Shown: positions 24,839 to 33,865, counted from the stretch's first letter. The stretch: 64,000 bases of DNA from an uncultured Eubacteriales bacterium (GCA_949283695.1 CASDTX010000046.1:1-64000), one strand, 5' to 3'. Program-made: numbers and translations. Notes: generated from the sequence alone by a model not told the origin.

Positions 24839-26434
24839 ATGGAGAATCAAACCACAGAGAAAAAGAAACTGAATAAACTGGCGTTCTGGCCTGCGATTAT
24901 TATTCTTCTGGCGTTTATTATCAGCGGAATTATCTGGCGGGAAGAAGTGGGGGCAGCCATGACGGCGATGCTTTATGCGATGGCGGATTATTTCGGCGCG
25001 TATATCAACCTGCTGTCACTTGTGTTCATTGTAGTAGCAGTCGTATTTATCCTCAGCCGCTACGGAGATATCGTGATCGGCGGCAAGGACGCGAAACCGG
25101 AATACAGTATGCCTGCCTGGTGCGCGATGTCCATCTGTTCCGGAATCGGAACCGGACTCTTATTCTGGGCCATGGGCGAACCGATCTTTCACTATATGCA
25201 GACCCCGGCAGCGATCGCAGATCCTGAGACGAGGACAGCCGGAGTGTTCGCAGTGGCACAGGCGATGTGGGACTGGAGCTTCGTACAGTACTGTATGTAC
25301 GCGGTCTGTGGAGCAGCGTTTGCCATCATCTGCTATAACCGCAGAAAGAGTCTGTCCTTTAATTCCCTCGTAGAATGTGTGACAGGAAAGAAAATCAAAT
25401 GGCTCAATACCCTGGTGACAGCGGTTGTGATCTTCTGTCTGATGGGTGCCACATCGAACTCCATGGGCGTTGGCCTGATGCAGATCGGAGCCGGCCTGGA
25501 GGCGGCGTTTGGAATCCCGCAGTCGGCAGTGACCTGGCTGATCGCAGCCATATTCATTACCGTGATCTTCGTGTTATCCTGCGTATCCGGAATCGGAAAA
25601 GGACTGAAGATGGTTTCCTCTGCCTGTATGTACTTCTTTTTCTTCCTTGTGGCGTATGTATTTATTTTTGGAAACACGGAATTCATTACAAAGATTACTT
25701 CAGAAGCAGTGGGCTTCATTGTGGATAACTGGGGCAAACAGACAACCATTACAAACGTTATGTCTGCGGACGAATCCTGGTTTGCTGACTGGATCGTTCA
25801 GTATTGGGCGTCCTTCATCGTATACGCTCCTGTCATCGGAATGTTCCAGGCCCGCATGGGAAAAGGGCGTACGCTCCGTACGTACATGCTGGTCCAGATC
25901 CTGGTTCCATCGATCTTCTGTATGCTGTGGATCGGCGTATTCGGCGGACAGACGATCTACCTTCAGACTTCCGGAACGCTGGATATCTGGGAGGCAGTGA
26001 ATCAATCCGGTATGCAGGCTACGGTATTCCAGATCCTGGGTACCCTGCCATTAAGTGGGCTGTTCACGGTACTGTTCCTGATTACGGTGACACTGAGCTT
26101 CTGTACACTGGCAGATCCGATGTCGTCTGTGGCGGCGACCCTGTCTGTGAACGACCTTTCAGCAGAAGACGAACCTCCGAGAAAGCAGAAGATCCTTGTC
26201 GGATGTATCCTGGGAGGTACGGCATATACACTGGTGGCGACAGGAGGCGTAGATTCTGTTAAGGGCATGTTTACCCTGGTCGGCCTGCTGCAGAGCGTGA
26301 TGCTGATCTTGTGCGGAATTGTCCTATTTAAATATGGAAAGAAATGCTTCTATCTGCCGAACTGGGGATACAAAGGCAAGCAGCAGAACGGAATCGAACA
26401 ATGTCCGGAAGGAACGTCAGAAGAGTCCGAGTGA
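24839..26434 (+). CDS. BCCT-family betaine/carnitine/choline transporter
   Basis: This 531-residue inner-membrane protein has about twelve hydrophobic segments and the BCCT signature GIGTGLLFWAMGEPIFHY, together with MWDWSFVQYCMYAVCGAAF. BCCT carriers import or exchange quaternary ammonium compounds such as glycine betaine, carnitine or proline betaine. ATG follows AAAGGAAGGAGTGGAGAT. Its place between the energy-conserving genes and the aconitase-X/proline-racemase genes suggests that the imported compound is the operon's substrate, perhaps a betaine of proline or hydroxyproline. No methyltransferase for demethylation is encoded in the window. Confidence 0.9.
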   Translation: MENQTTEKKKLNKLAFWPAIIILLAFIISGIIWREEVGAAMTAMLYAMADYFGAYINLLSLVFIVVAVVFILSRYGDIVIGGKDAKPEYSMPAWCAMSICSGIGTGLLFWAMGEPIFHYMQTPAAIADPETRTAGVFAVAQAMWDWSFVQYCMYAVCGAAFAIICYNRRKSLSFNSLVECVTGKKIKWLNTLVTAVVIFCLMGATSNSMGVGLMQIGAGLEAAFGIPQSAVTWLIAAIFITVIFVLSCVSGIGKGLKMVSSACMYFFFFLVAYVFIFGNTEFITKITSEAVGFIVDNWGKQTTITNVMSADESWFADWIVQYWASFIVYAPVIGMFQARMGKGRTLRTYMLVQILVPSIFCMLWIGVFGGQTIYLQTSGTLDIWEAVNQSGMQATVFQILGTLPLSGLFTVLFLITVTLSFCTLADPMSSVAATLSVNDLSAEDEPPRKQKILVGCILGGTAYTLVATGGVDSVKGMFTLVGLLQSVMLILCGIVLFKYGKKCFYLPNWGYKGKQQNGIEQCPEGTSEESE

Positions 26435-26467
26435 TACAGGATACTAACTGCGAGAAAGGAGGAACTT

Positions 26468-27733
26468 ATGAGACTGACAGATGTAGAAAAAGCGATGCTC
26501 AACGGGGAACGCGGAGAAATGTGCCAGCAGGCAATGCAGGCGCTGTGTGATCTGGCTTCTTTCTACGATGTGGAAGAATTCGTGGAAGTAGTGGGATGTC
26601 ATGACGACAGTACGGTATACGCCGGTGAGGCTCAGGTAGCGTTCGCGGAACACCTGGCGGAGCATGGGGCGCGGTTTGCCGTGCCAACGACAACGAACGC
26701 GACGGCCTGTGATATCAGCCTGTGGGACCGGCAGAGACATGACGTTGAGACGATGGCGGCGACCCGTCGGATCGAGGCAGCGCATGTGAAGATGGGAGCC
26801 ATACCGACCTGGTCCTGCGCCCCCTATCATGTGGGCGTGGCACCCTCCTTCGGCCAGCAGTTCGCCAGCGCGGAATCCAATGTAATCTGCTACTATAACT
26901 CGATCATCGGCGCGCGGACGAACCGGTACGCCGGGCCCCTTGAACTGCTCTGCGGCATCGCGGGCAGGGTGCCCTACTTCGGACTTCATGTTCCGGAAAA
27001 CCGCTATGCCAAAGGCCTGGTGAAGCTGGGAGATGATATCCGGCCGGAGTATTTTGAAGAGGAGGATATCTATAATCTGGTCTCCTATGCGTATGGATCT
27101 ATCGTGGCAGACAGAGTGTGGGCGCTGGAAGGAGTTCCGGCCCGGGGCATCACCAATGAGATCCTGAAGCAGTTCAGTGCAACGGCGGCTTCTTCCGGAG
27201 GAATCGCACTGTTCCATCTGATCGGAATCACACCGGAAGCGCAGACAAAAGAGCAGGCCTTCGGAGGGAAAGAGCCGGAGGAGACCGTGGAAATCCATCT
27301 CTCCGATCTGGCGGCAGCAGAACGGCAGATTACCAATCCGGATGTGACGGATATTGACGCCATTGTTCTCGGATGTCCCCACTGCTCCTACAATGAATGT
27401 GCGAAAGTAGAAGAGCTGTTCCGGGGAAGACATGTCAGCGATCATGTGCAGTTCTGGCTGATCACACCGCGAAGCGTGAACGACCGGCTGAAAGACAGCG
27501 GGCTGTATGAGAAGCTGATCCGTCTCGGGGTTCAGATCTATTCGGACGGATGCATCCTGGAATACCGCAACCAGAAGTTCGGCACGAAGACCATGATGTC
27601 GAATTCCGGGAAGTTCGATACCTATTGCTTCTCGATGCGGGGGATCCAGCCCGTGTTCGGCAGTATGAAGGAGTGTATTGAATCTGCTGTGGCAGGGAAA
27701 GTGGTAAAGGAGGCGAAGCCATGGAGAAAGTAA
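26468..27733 (+). CDS. Aconitase X catalytic (large) subunit
   Basis: This 421-residue protein is an AcnX (former DUF521) large subunit. It has VVGCHDDSTVYAGEAQVAFAE, FAVPTTTNATACD, YYNSIIGARTNRY and VLGCPHCSYNE, which supply iron-sulfur cysteines and active-site residues in the family. Characterised bacterial AcnX enzymes dehydrate cis-3-hydroxy-L-proline to a pyrroline carboxylate. The small subunit gene overlaps its end by 13 bases. GAAAGGAGG precedes the ATG. The partner proline-racemase-type gene lies just downstream, which strengthens a hydroxyproline assignment. Confidence 0.9.
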   Translation: MRLTDVEKAMLNGERGEMCQQAMQALCDLASFYDVEEFVEVVGCHDDSTVYAGEAQVAFAEHLAEHGARFAVPTTTNATACDISLWDRQRHDVETMAATRRIEAAHVKMGAIPTWSCAPYHVGVAPSFGQQFASAESNVICYYNSIIGARTNRYAGPLELLCGIAGRVPYFGLHVPENRYAKGLVKLGDDIRPEYFEEEDIYNLVSYAYGSIVADRVWALEGVPARGITNEILKQFSATAASSGGIALFHLIGITPEAQTKEQAFGGKEPEETVEIHLSDLAAAERQITNPDVTDIDAIVLGCPHCSYNECAKVEELFRGRHVSDHVQFWLITPRSVNDRLKDSGLYEKLIRLGVQIYSDGCILEYRNQKFGTKTMMSNSGKFDTYCFSMRGIQPVFGSMKECIESAVAGKVVKEAKPWRK

Positions 27734-28149
27734 CGGTAAAATGTAAGACAGCGGTCTATGGCAGTGTCAGGGCGGAACTGCTCTGGGCAAACGAACCGAT
27801 GAGCTTCTGGGGGACCGTGGACCCGAAGACCGGAAATATCCGGGACAACCGGCATGCACTCTATCAGAAGAATATGACAGGGAAGGTACTGGCATTTACC
27901 ACCCCGAAAGGGAGCAGCGGTACCGGACTGATTATACTGGAACAGATCCGCAACGGATGCGCTCCGGCGGCGATCATCAATCTCAGGAGTGACCCGGTTG
28001 TTCTGACAGGTCCGCTGATCGCGAAACGATTCTATGACGTGGCCATTCCGGTCGTGAATCTGTCCGAGGAAGATTATGCGAAGCTGGAAGGCGCAAAAGA
28101 AGTTGAATTCTTTGAAGACAGAGATGAGATTGACATTTATTATGAATAA
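27721..28149 (+). CDS. Aconitase X swivelling (small) subunit
   Basis: This 142-residue protein is the DUF126/AcnX small subunit, the swivel domain that in some organisms is fused to the large one. It contains TTPKGSSGTGLIILEQIRNG and GPLIAKRFYDVAIPVV, which carry the catalytic serine loop of the family. It overlaps the large subunit gene by 13 bases, so the two are translationally coupled and made in equal amounts. Confidence 0.9.
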   Translation: MEKVTVKCKTAVYGSVRAELLWANEPMSFWGTVDPKTGNIRDNRHALYQKNMTGKVLAFTTPKGSSGTGLIILEQIRNGCAPAAIINLRSDPVVLTGPLIAKRFYDVAIPVVNLSEEDYAKLEGAKEVEFFEDRDEIDIYYE

Positions 28150-28195
28150 AAATCATGTATTTAGAAACAGAAAAGTGTAAGGAGGTTTTGACGGT

Positions 28196-29260
28196 ATGAG
28201 TTTTAAGCGAGTGATTAATGTGGTAGAGACACACGACGGCGAGCCTATGCGAGTAGTAACCGGAGGCGTCGGGCACATCCCGGGCGACAGCGTGTATGAA
28301 ATGGAAGAGTACCTGCGGACCCAGGACGACAGCCTGCGCAAATTCCTGCTCCGGGAACCCAGAGGGTATCCCCCGATGTGCTGCAATATCATTGTTCCTC
28401 CGAAGCATCCGGACGCGGCAGCAGGATTTATCATCATGGAGCAGACAGAGTATCCGATGATGTCCGGAGGAAATGTAATCTCTGTGGCAACGGTTCTTCT
28501 GGAGACGGGAATGATCGAGATGAAGGAACCTTATACGGAGTTCCAGCTTGAGGCGCCGGCAGGACTGATCGGCATCAAGGCGAAATGCGAGAACGGCAAG
28601 GTAACGGAAGTGACATTTAAGAATGTTCCTGCTTTCGCAGTATATACAGATACGGAGATCACGGTTCCCCATATCGGACACGGTGTTGAGAAGGTGAAAG
28701 TGGATGTTGCCTGGGGCGGAATGTTCTATGTGATGGCTGATGTGCGTCAGTTCCCATGGATCGAGCTGACACCTGAGATGGGACGTGAGATCACGAGAGT
28801 ATCCTCCCTGATTCTCCGGGCAGCTCAGGATCAGCTTCCGGTAGAGCATCCGAACTATCCGGGCGTGGGTATTACGATCTCTCAGCTGTTCGGACCGACA
28901 GACGATCCAAACGCAGATATCCGCAACGCGGTTACTGTTGCCAGCGGAGAGGTAGACTTTGACAATCCGTCCACCTGGATCGGAGCGCTCGACCGATGTC
29001 CGTGCGGAACCGGAACTTGCGCGAGAATGGCAGCTATGTATGCCAAAGGCGAGCTGAAACTGAATGAGACATTCCGGCATCAGGGGCTGCTCGGCGTAGT
29101 CTACAAAGGACATCTGATTGAGGAAACAGAGATTGCCGGCCATAAGGCAGTGATACCGACGATTGCCGGAGAATCCTGGATCTACGGTTACAGCAACCTG
29201 GTACTCGACTCCACAGATCCGTTCCCGGAGGGGTATACCATCGGCGATATCTGGGCGTAA
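28196..29260 (+). CDS. Proline racemase-family enzyme, Ser/Cys type
   Basis: This 354-residue protein belongs to the proline racemase/hydroxyproline epimerase/3-hydroxyproline dehydratase superfamily. The two catalytic positions read MMSGGN (S90) and CPCGTGTCARMA (C270). Proline racemases and 4-hydroxyproline epimerases carry Cys/Cys and trans-3-hydroxyproline dehydratases Cys/Thr, so this is the less common Ser/Cys arrangement. The usual substrate-pocket motif DRCPCGTGT is otherwise intact. AAGGAGG lies ahead of the start. It may epimerise a (hydroxy)proline or its betaine ahead of or behind aconitase X; the exact reaction is open. Confidence 0.85.
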   Translation: MSFKRVINVVETHDGEPMRVVTGGVGHIPGDSVYEMEEYLRTQDDSLRKFLLREPRGYPPMCCNIIVPPKHPDAAAGFIIMEQTEYPMMSGGNVISVATVLLETGMIEMKEPYTEFQLEAPAGLIGIKAKCENGKVTEVTFKNVPAFAVYTDTEITVPHIGHGVEKVKVDVAWGGMFYVMADVRQFPWIELTPEMGREITRVSSLILRAAQDQLPVEHPNYPGVGITISQLFGPTDDPNADIRNAVTVASGEVDFDNPSTWIGALDRCPCGTGTCARMAAMYAKGELKLNETFRHQGLLGVVYKGHLIEETEIAGHKAVIPTIAGESWIYGYSNLVLDSTDPFPEGYTIGDIWA

Positions 29261-29358
29261 TTAGGAGAAAGTCACGGGCAGCAGGCAGCGGGCGGAAACC
29301 GGCGTCTGGCCGGCAGCGTCCGCTGCAGCGAAGAAGTGAAAGAAAGGCAGGGTAAAAT

Positions 29359-30603
29359 ATGGGCAGATATGCATTTCGCGGCGGCCTTCTGATTGATGGG
29401 ACAGGCGCGCCCGCGGTCGAGAACAGTCTCGTACTGGTTGAGGGCGAGAACATCGCTTATGCCGGGGCTGACAAAGAGATTCCGCAGGGATACGAGGTGA
29501 TTGACATCAGCGGCAGAACGATCATGCCGGGGCTGATTGACGCACACCTTCATTTCTCGGGAAATCTGACGGATAATGACACAGACTGGCCGACAGAAGA
29601 TAATCTTCAGAAAGCTGTGGTAGCGGTTCAGCAGGCGCATGAATGCCTTGACGCCGGGCTTACCACGGTGGGTGAGGTATCCTTATTCGGAATCCATATC
29701 CGAAATATGATCGAGCAGAAAGTGATGAAAGGCCCTCGTGTGGTAGCCACAGGCCGGGGATTCTGCGCGACCTGTTCCCATGGAGATTCCCATAAGGTGT
29801 CCATCGAACAGAATTATGCCGGGCATCCCTGGGGGGAATGTGTAGACAGTCCGTGGGATCTGCGCAAGGCAGTCCGCAGACGGCTCCGCGAGAATCCGGA
29901 CGCGATCAAGATCTGGGCCACCGGAGGCGGCATCTGGCGCTGGGAGACAGCGATGGACCAGCATTATACTATGGAAGAAGTCCAGGCCGTTGTGGATGAG
30001 TGCAAGATGCGCCATGTGCCTGTCTGGTCTCATTGCTTCGGAAGCGCGTATAATTCCGTGAAAGCAGGAGTGGATCTGATCATACACGGCCAGTCACTGG
30101 ACGACGAGACACTGGATCTGATGGCGGAGAAGGGAATCGCACTCTGCCCGACCATCAACTTCATGCCGGCCTGGCTGAAGACATTCCCGCCCAAATATGA
30201 TCCGGCCCTTCATGACCAGTACCCGGGTGAAACGGTGGCAGAGAAAGATCTTCAGCGTATCTACGCGAACCTGAAGAAGGCGAATGAAAGAGGGATCCTT
30301 CTGACCATCGGTTCCGACTCCTTTAACTCCCAGATGACCCCCTACGGCGAGACAGCAGTAGGTGAGCTCCACGCCTTCGTCGAATGCGCCGGCATCAGCG
30401 AGATGGACACGATCAAGGCTGCTACGCTCAACGGAGCGAAAGTTCTGAAAGTGGACGATGTGACCGGTTCCCTCGAAGCAGGGAAGAGTGCGGATCTTCT
30501 GGTCATCGACGGAAATCCCCTGGAAAACATCCGAAATATAACCGTGGATCGTATGCGGGTGATCATGAAAGAAGGAGACTTCGCAAGAAATAATCTGCGT
30601 TGA
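29359..30603 (+). CDS. Metal-dependent amidohydrolase, prolidase-like group
   Basis: This 414-residue cytoplasmic enzyme of the amidohydrolase superfamily has the metal ligands of the binuclear class: DAHLHFSG (HxH), a likely carboxylated lysine in AIKIWATGGG, histidines in WSHCFG and LIIHGQ, and the aspartate in TIGSDSF. The overall pattern matches the imidazolonepropionase-related and Xaa-Pro/Xaa-Arg dipeptidase-type group. In this operon it may open a cyclic intermediate or split a proline-containing dipeptide or conjugate. A 98-base spacer separates it from the previous gene, and a strong terminator follows at once, so it closes the operon. Confidence 0.8.
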   Translation: MGRYAFRGGLLIDGTGAPAVENSLVLVEGENIAYAGADKEIPQGYEVIDISGRTIMPGLIDAHLHFSGNLTDNDTDWPTEDNLQKAVVAVQQAHECLDAGLTTVGEVSLFGIHIRNMIEQKVMKGPRVVATGRGFCATCSHGDSHKVSIEQNYAGHPWGECVDSPWDLRKAVRRRLRENPDAIKIWATGGGIWRWETAMDQHYTMEEVQAVVDECKMRHVPVWSHCFGSAYNSVKAGVDLIIHGQSLDDETLDLMAEKGIALCPTINFMPAWLKTFPPKYDPALHDQYPGETVAEKDLQRIYANLKKANERGILLTIGSDSFNSQMTPYGETAVGELHAFVECAGISEMDTIKAATLNGAKVLKVDDVTGSLEAGKSADLLVIDGNPLENIRNITVDRMRVIMKEGDFARNNLR

Positions 30604-30630
30604 ACTCTGGAAAGAAGTTTTACATAGAAG

Positions 30631-30673
30631 AGCAGTGCGGCGGCCTCTCGAGGCCGCCGCACTGCTGTTTTCT
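30631..30673 (+). terminator. Terminator closing the catabolic operon
   Basis: AGCAGTGCGGCGGCCTC (30631-30647) pairs perfectly with its reverse complement at 30650-30666 across a two-base loop, followed by TGTTTTCTT. It is GC-rich and very stable. Confidence 0.85.
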
Positions 30674-30803
30674 TCCCAATGCCTGTCATGGTGCGGGGGA
30701 ATGGGAAGAACATAAAAAAATCAGCTGTCACATGGTATACTATTTGATAATATCTTTGTTTTTATACACTGATATTACAACATATATGAGAAGAGGGTGC
30801 TGC

Positions 30804-31082
30804 GTGAAACAATATAAAAGGCCGGGATTTATCCTGAGAGAGATTGCCGGGGAATATGCCATTATCCCGGTTGATACGGATGGTATATTTTCGAACACGG
30901 TAATGGCGCCAAATGATACGGCAGTGTTTCTGTGGAAAGTATTTGAGCGGGCCGGTACGATCGAGGATGCGGTGATAAAAGGAATGCAGGAATACGATGT
31001 GACGGAAGAGGTCATTCGGAGCGCGGCAGAACAATTCGTGAAAGAATCACTACGATATGAAGTATTAGAGGAGGTAAAGTGA
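30804..31082 (+). CDS. PqqD-like peptide chaperone, first copy
   Basis: This 92-residue protein belongs to the PqqD family, which binds the leader of a ribosomal peptide and presents it to a radical SAM enzyme. It reads FILREIAGEYAIIPV, then NDTAVFLWKVFE, the usual PqqD pattern, with a helical C-terminus. GTG 30804 after AGAGGG is preferred; an in-frame ATG at 30787 is possible. It is followed after two bases by a putative precursor. Its radical SAM partner here is only a fragment (31464-31985), so it may serve the intact enzyme further on. Confidence 0.8.
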   Translation: MKQYKRPGFILREIAGEYAIIPVDTDGIFSNTVMAPNDTAVFLWKVFERAGTIEDAVIKGMQEYDVTEEVIRSAAEQFVKESLRYEVLEEVK

Positions 31083-31084
31083 AA

Positions 31085-31387
31085 ATGAAAAAGAGATGGG
31101 AAGAACCAGAAGTTGAAGTTCAGGAGTTTATGCCAAATGAGTATGTGGCGGCTTGCTGGAAAATTAATTGTAACGTTCCCACAGGATTCGGATTTCTTGA
31201 TAATAATAAAAATGGCACGTATGATCGGGGCGACGAGAAGTTAACCTCAGATGGCGTTTATGGCTGCGGGGTCTGGCATACAGGTGTGCAAGGAGTATAT
31301 TATTGGTCCGATGGTTATGGCCAAACTCACAGGCATTTTTCAAAAGTGAGTGATCCTCAGTGGGAAACAAATCCGAATGCTTCATAA
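31085..31387 (+). CDS. Putative RiPP precursor with dockerin-like loop
   Basis: This 100-residue protein starts MKKRWEEPEVEVQEF and continues PNEYVAACWKINC, a leader-like block similar to the start of the second precursor (33866-34243). The remainder is rich in glycine, aspartate and aromatic residues and contains DNNKNGTYDRGD, which matches a calcium-binding dockerin/EF-hand loop (D1, N3, N5, D9, D12). ATG 31085 follows AGGAGGT at good distance. Its position next to a PqqD gene and its leader suggest a substrate for radical SAM modification; it may equally be a small calcium-binding surface protein. There is no signal peptide. Confidence 0.55.
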   Translation: MKKRWEEPEVEVQEFMPNEYVAACWKINCNVPTGFGFLDNNKNGTYDRGDEKLTSDGVYGCGVWHTGVQGVYYWSDGYGQTHRHFSKVSDPQWETNPNAS

Positions 31388-31425
31388 TATGAAGAAAGCG
31401 AAATAGTACATAATACAAGGATTAT

Positions 31426-31456
31426 AAGCGGTTGATCAGGAATGGTCCGCCGCTTT
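31426..31456 (+). terminator. Probable terminator after the first precursor
   Basis: AAGCGG (31426-31431) pairs with CCGCTT (31450-31455) and is followed by TTTTT. The loop is long, so the strength is uncertain. Confidence 0.5.
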
Positions 31457-31463
31457 TTTCGTA

Positions 31464-31985
31464 ATGGGGAGAGCTTATGGAATCAATACAAGAGACGCTT
31501 TTTGTCAGAGCTCCAGATTGTCCCCAGAGGCTGCTGCTTCCGTGAGAATAGATCTGATACGGAAGCGGGAAGGGGATAAGAACTTTTTGGAGTTCGCCAG
31601 GCGCTTTCTGGAACGGGGCAGCGCAGAACCTGGAGAGTGTATTCCTTCTCCGATGAGATGCCGGGCGGGGCGAAGCTCCTTTGCGGTTAACTGGCAGGGA
31701 ATGATGCGCCCATGCGTTATGCTTTCTGGCCCGGAAGAGCCTGTGTTTGAGCTTAGCTTTCTGACCGCATGGGAGAGGACCGCGGAGAATTGTGCAAAGA
31801 TCAGAATAAGTGCAAGGTGTAACGCCTGCACAATGAGAGAGGTCTGTCAGACTTGTGCGGCCTGCGCAATGTTGGAGGCAGGAAGATTCGACAGAACACC
31901 GGAATATATGTGCCAGTATACCAAAGAAATATTAAGGCTTATGAAAGCAGCCTTAAAGGAAGAACAGAAGACCTGCCACAAATAA
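31464..31985 (+). pseudogene. 5'-truncated radical SAM/SPASM protein
   Basis: This frame encodes 173 residues that match only the C-terminal SPASM part of a radical SAM peptide-modifying enzyme: MRCRAGRSSFAVNWQGMMRP, then CNACTMREVCQTCAACAM and MCQYTKEILRLM. The radical SAM barrel with CxxxCxxC is missing, and the only DNA upstream is the precursor and its terminator. A fused ATG start without a good ribosome binding site fits a decayed gene. It is probably the remainder of an enzyme that partnered the first PqqD and precursor. Confidence 0.75.
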
Positions 31986-32459
31986 AAGACTGGGTGGGAA
32001 TGAAGTAGATGTCCGGCAATCCAGCCTGCAGAACGGTGTGACAAGAAGCTGAAGAGAAGATTTTTGGGGATTTTTTGAGGTGGTATCAGGAAGAATTTCA
32101 GGAGAAAAGAGGACTCTGAATTGAGTGGACATCTTTGTCAGGCAGAAGAGAATATTTTCAAGCAAGAAGTCTAAGTTAATTGTATATTTTTGCCCTTTGA
32201 TTTTCTTCAGGAGGAGCGCATAGCAGGATATTTCGGCACTGGTGCGGAGAATTCTTTCATTATTGTAAGCTTTATCAGGAATTCTGACAAGAGGAACAAG
32301 ATTAGGAATCAAAAGGAAGCGAGAAATGTGATAAAACAATATTGACATGGAAATTTATGGGTAATATTATTAGGTTACGACAAATTATGCGGGAGATGTA
32401 TTCTAAGAGTACAATATCGACTTGTCCTGTATGTCGGTTTAATTAAATCAGGAAAGCTG
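31986..32459. other. 474-base gap with decayed DNA and a promoter
   Basis: No credible gene was seen. An antisense frame covers most of it but has low-complexity, gene-unlike composition. Plus-strand fragments such as EERIAGYFGTGAENSFIIVSF are open only over short distances and may be relics of a deleted gene. A promoter at 32342-32370 drives the second peptide operon. Confidence 0.5.
32342..32370 (+). promoter_or_regulatory. Promoter of the peptide-modification operon
   Basis: A perfect TTGACA (32342-32347), a 17-base spacer and TATTAT (32365-32370) stand about 90 bases ahead of the second pqqD-like gene. Confidence 0.7.
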
Positions 32460-32738
32460 GTGAAGAGAATTATGAGGGTGAAAGGGGAGTTTATTCTCAG
32501 GAAGATCGCCGGAGATGACGTGGCCGTTCCGATCGGGCAGAATATTGCAGATTTTAATGGAGCTGTTCTTCTGAATGAAACGGCAGTTCTGCTCTGGAAA
32601 ATGCTTCAGGAGGGCTGTACAAGAGAGTCGCTCAAAGACAGCCTCTGCAGCGAATACGGCATTGATGAAAGAAAGGCGTATGAAGATGTAGACAAATTCC
32701 TGTCTGTCCTGGAAGAGCGCGGGATTCTGGAGGAGTGA
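32460..32738 (+). CDS. PqqD-like peptide chaperone, second copy
   Basis: This protein of about 92 residues repeats the PqqD pattern FILRKIAGDDVAVPIG and NETAVLLWKMLQEG. It is clearly related to the first copy at 30804. Either GTG 32460 or ATG 32472 could start it; AGGAAAG precedes the former. The radical SAM gene follows after three bases, so the chaperone and enzyme are coupled, as in typical PqqD/PqqE pairs. Confidence 0.85.
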   Translation: MKRIMRVKGEFILRKIAGDDVAVPIGQNIADFNGAVLLNETAVLLWKMLQEGCTRESLKDSLCSEYGIDERKAYEDVDKFLSVLEERGILEE

Positions 32739-32741
32739 CAG

Positions 32742-33833
32742 ATGGAAACAAATGAACAGATAAGGATGCCCAGACGGACTCCTGTGGAGGGGACCTTTGA
32801 GCTTACGGTCCGCTGTAATCTGCATTGCGGAATGTGCCTCTTCCGGCATGCGGACAGTGAGAATGAAACGCTCAGGAAGAAAGAGCTTACAGCCAGCCAG
32901 TGGACAGATATGGGCCGGCAGGCGACGGAGGCGGGAACGCTTCATCTTCTGATAACAGGCGGGGAACCGATGATAAGGTCAGATTTCTGCGAGATTTGGG
33001 AAAGCTTGTATGGAATGGGATTCCTGATGCAGCTGTATACCAATGCAACGCTGGTTACTCCGCAGATTATGGAGACACTGACAAAGTGTCCGCCTCACCA
33101 GATCGGTATAACGATCTACGGAGCATCTGAGGAAATCTACGAGAAAGTCTGCGGAAGCAGAAAGGCGTTCAACCGGATGAAAGAGGGCGTCAAACAGTTA
33201 CAGAAACTGCCGTCCATAATGGATTTCCGCACGACGATTATACGGGATAATTACGCAGATATCGAGAATATGGAAAGAATGGTAAGAGAAGAATTCCATT
33301 CAGACCATATACTGACACAGACCCAGATGGTGATGAAAGCTGTGCGCGGCGGATGTGCAGATGTGGCCGGGTGCCGTCTGAGTCCGAAGCAGAATGTGGA
33401 GTTATATTTCCGGCGGAATATGAACAAGATGCGTGATCTTGTGGGTGCGGAACGTTTCGATCCGGAATGTGTCAGATTTCGAATAGATCCGGATGCTGCA
33501 GAGAAGAAATCTGAGAAAAGTAAGGTGACACTCTTTGGCTGTCATGCCGGGATGAGCGCATATACAATTACATATGAAGGAAAACTTCTCGGGTGTCAGA
33601 TATTCGGCCAGTTCTGTACGGATGCTCTGGCGGACGGATTCCAGAAAGCCTGGGCACAGTACCCATGTATTGTTGAGCGGATTACGGATATTGATCCGAA
33701 ATGTCAGGAGTGCCCGGACGCATATGCGTGCTGGAGCTGCCCGGCATCCCGATATGCAGAAACCGGAGATTTGAGCGGGTGGTCAGACTATGTCTGCCAG
33801 ACGACAAAAGAATATATGAAATATATCGAATAA
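32742..33833 (+). CDS. Radical SAM/SPASM peptide-modifying enzyme
   Basis: This 363-residue enzyme binds a [4Fe-4S] cluster through CNLHCGMC (about residue 26) and uses S-adenosylmethionine to start radical chemistry; LITGGEPMIR is the SAM-contact motif. The C-terminal SPASM region has CHAGMSAYTITYEGKLLGC, shortened as YEGKLLGC, followed by CQECPDAYACWSCP and CQTTKEYMKYI, which would hold auxiliary clusters. PqqE-, AlbA- and Cys-rich-peptide enzymes share this plan. It lies between the PqqD-like chaperone and a putative precursor and probably forms a crosslink in that peptide. The type of crosslink cannot be read. Confidence 0.85.
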   Translation: METNEQIRMPRRTPVEGTFELTVRCNLHCGMCLFRHADSENETLRKKELTASQWTDMGRQATEAGTLHLLITGGEPMIRSDFCEIWESLYGMGFLMQLYTNATLVTPQIMETLTKCPPHQIGITIYGASEEIYEKVCGSRKAFNRMKEGVKQLQKLPSIMDFRTTIIRDNYADIENMERMVREEFHSDHILTQTQMVMKAVRGGCADVAGCRLSPKQNVELYFRRNMNKMRDLVGAERFDPECVRFRIDPDAAEKKSEKSKVTLFGCHAGMSAYTITYEGKLLGCQIFGQFCTDALADGFQKAWAQYPCIVERITDIDPKCQECPDAYACWSCPASRYAETGDLSGWSDYVCQTTKEYMKYIE

Positions 33834-33865
33834 CAAAGAAACAAAAAAGTAGGAGGTTAAGCAAA

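Noticed and set aside
27983-29143. Minus-strand frame of 386 codons opposite the proline-racemase-type gene
   Set aside because: It is a shadow of two well-supported plus-strand genes and has no ribosome binding site or recognisable domain.
31953-32348. Minus-strand frame in the gap between the two peptide subclusters
   Set aside because: Hydrophobic, Phe- and Leu-rich composition without domain. It ends inside the promoter of the next operon and is more likely non-coding.
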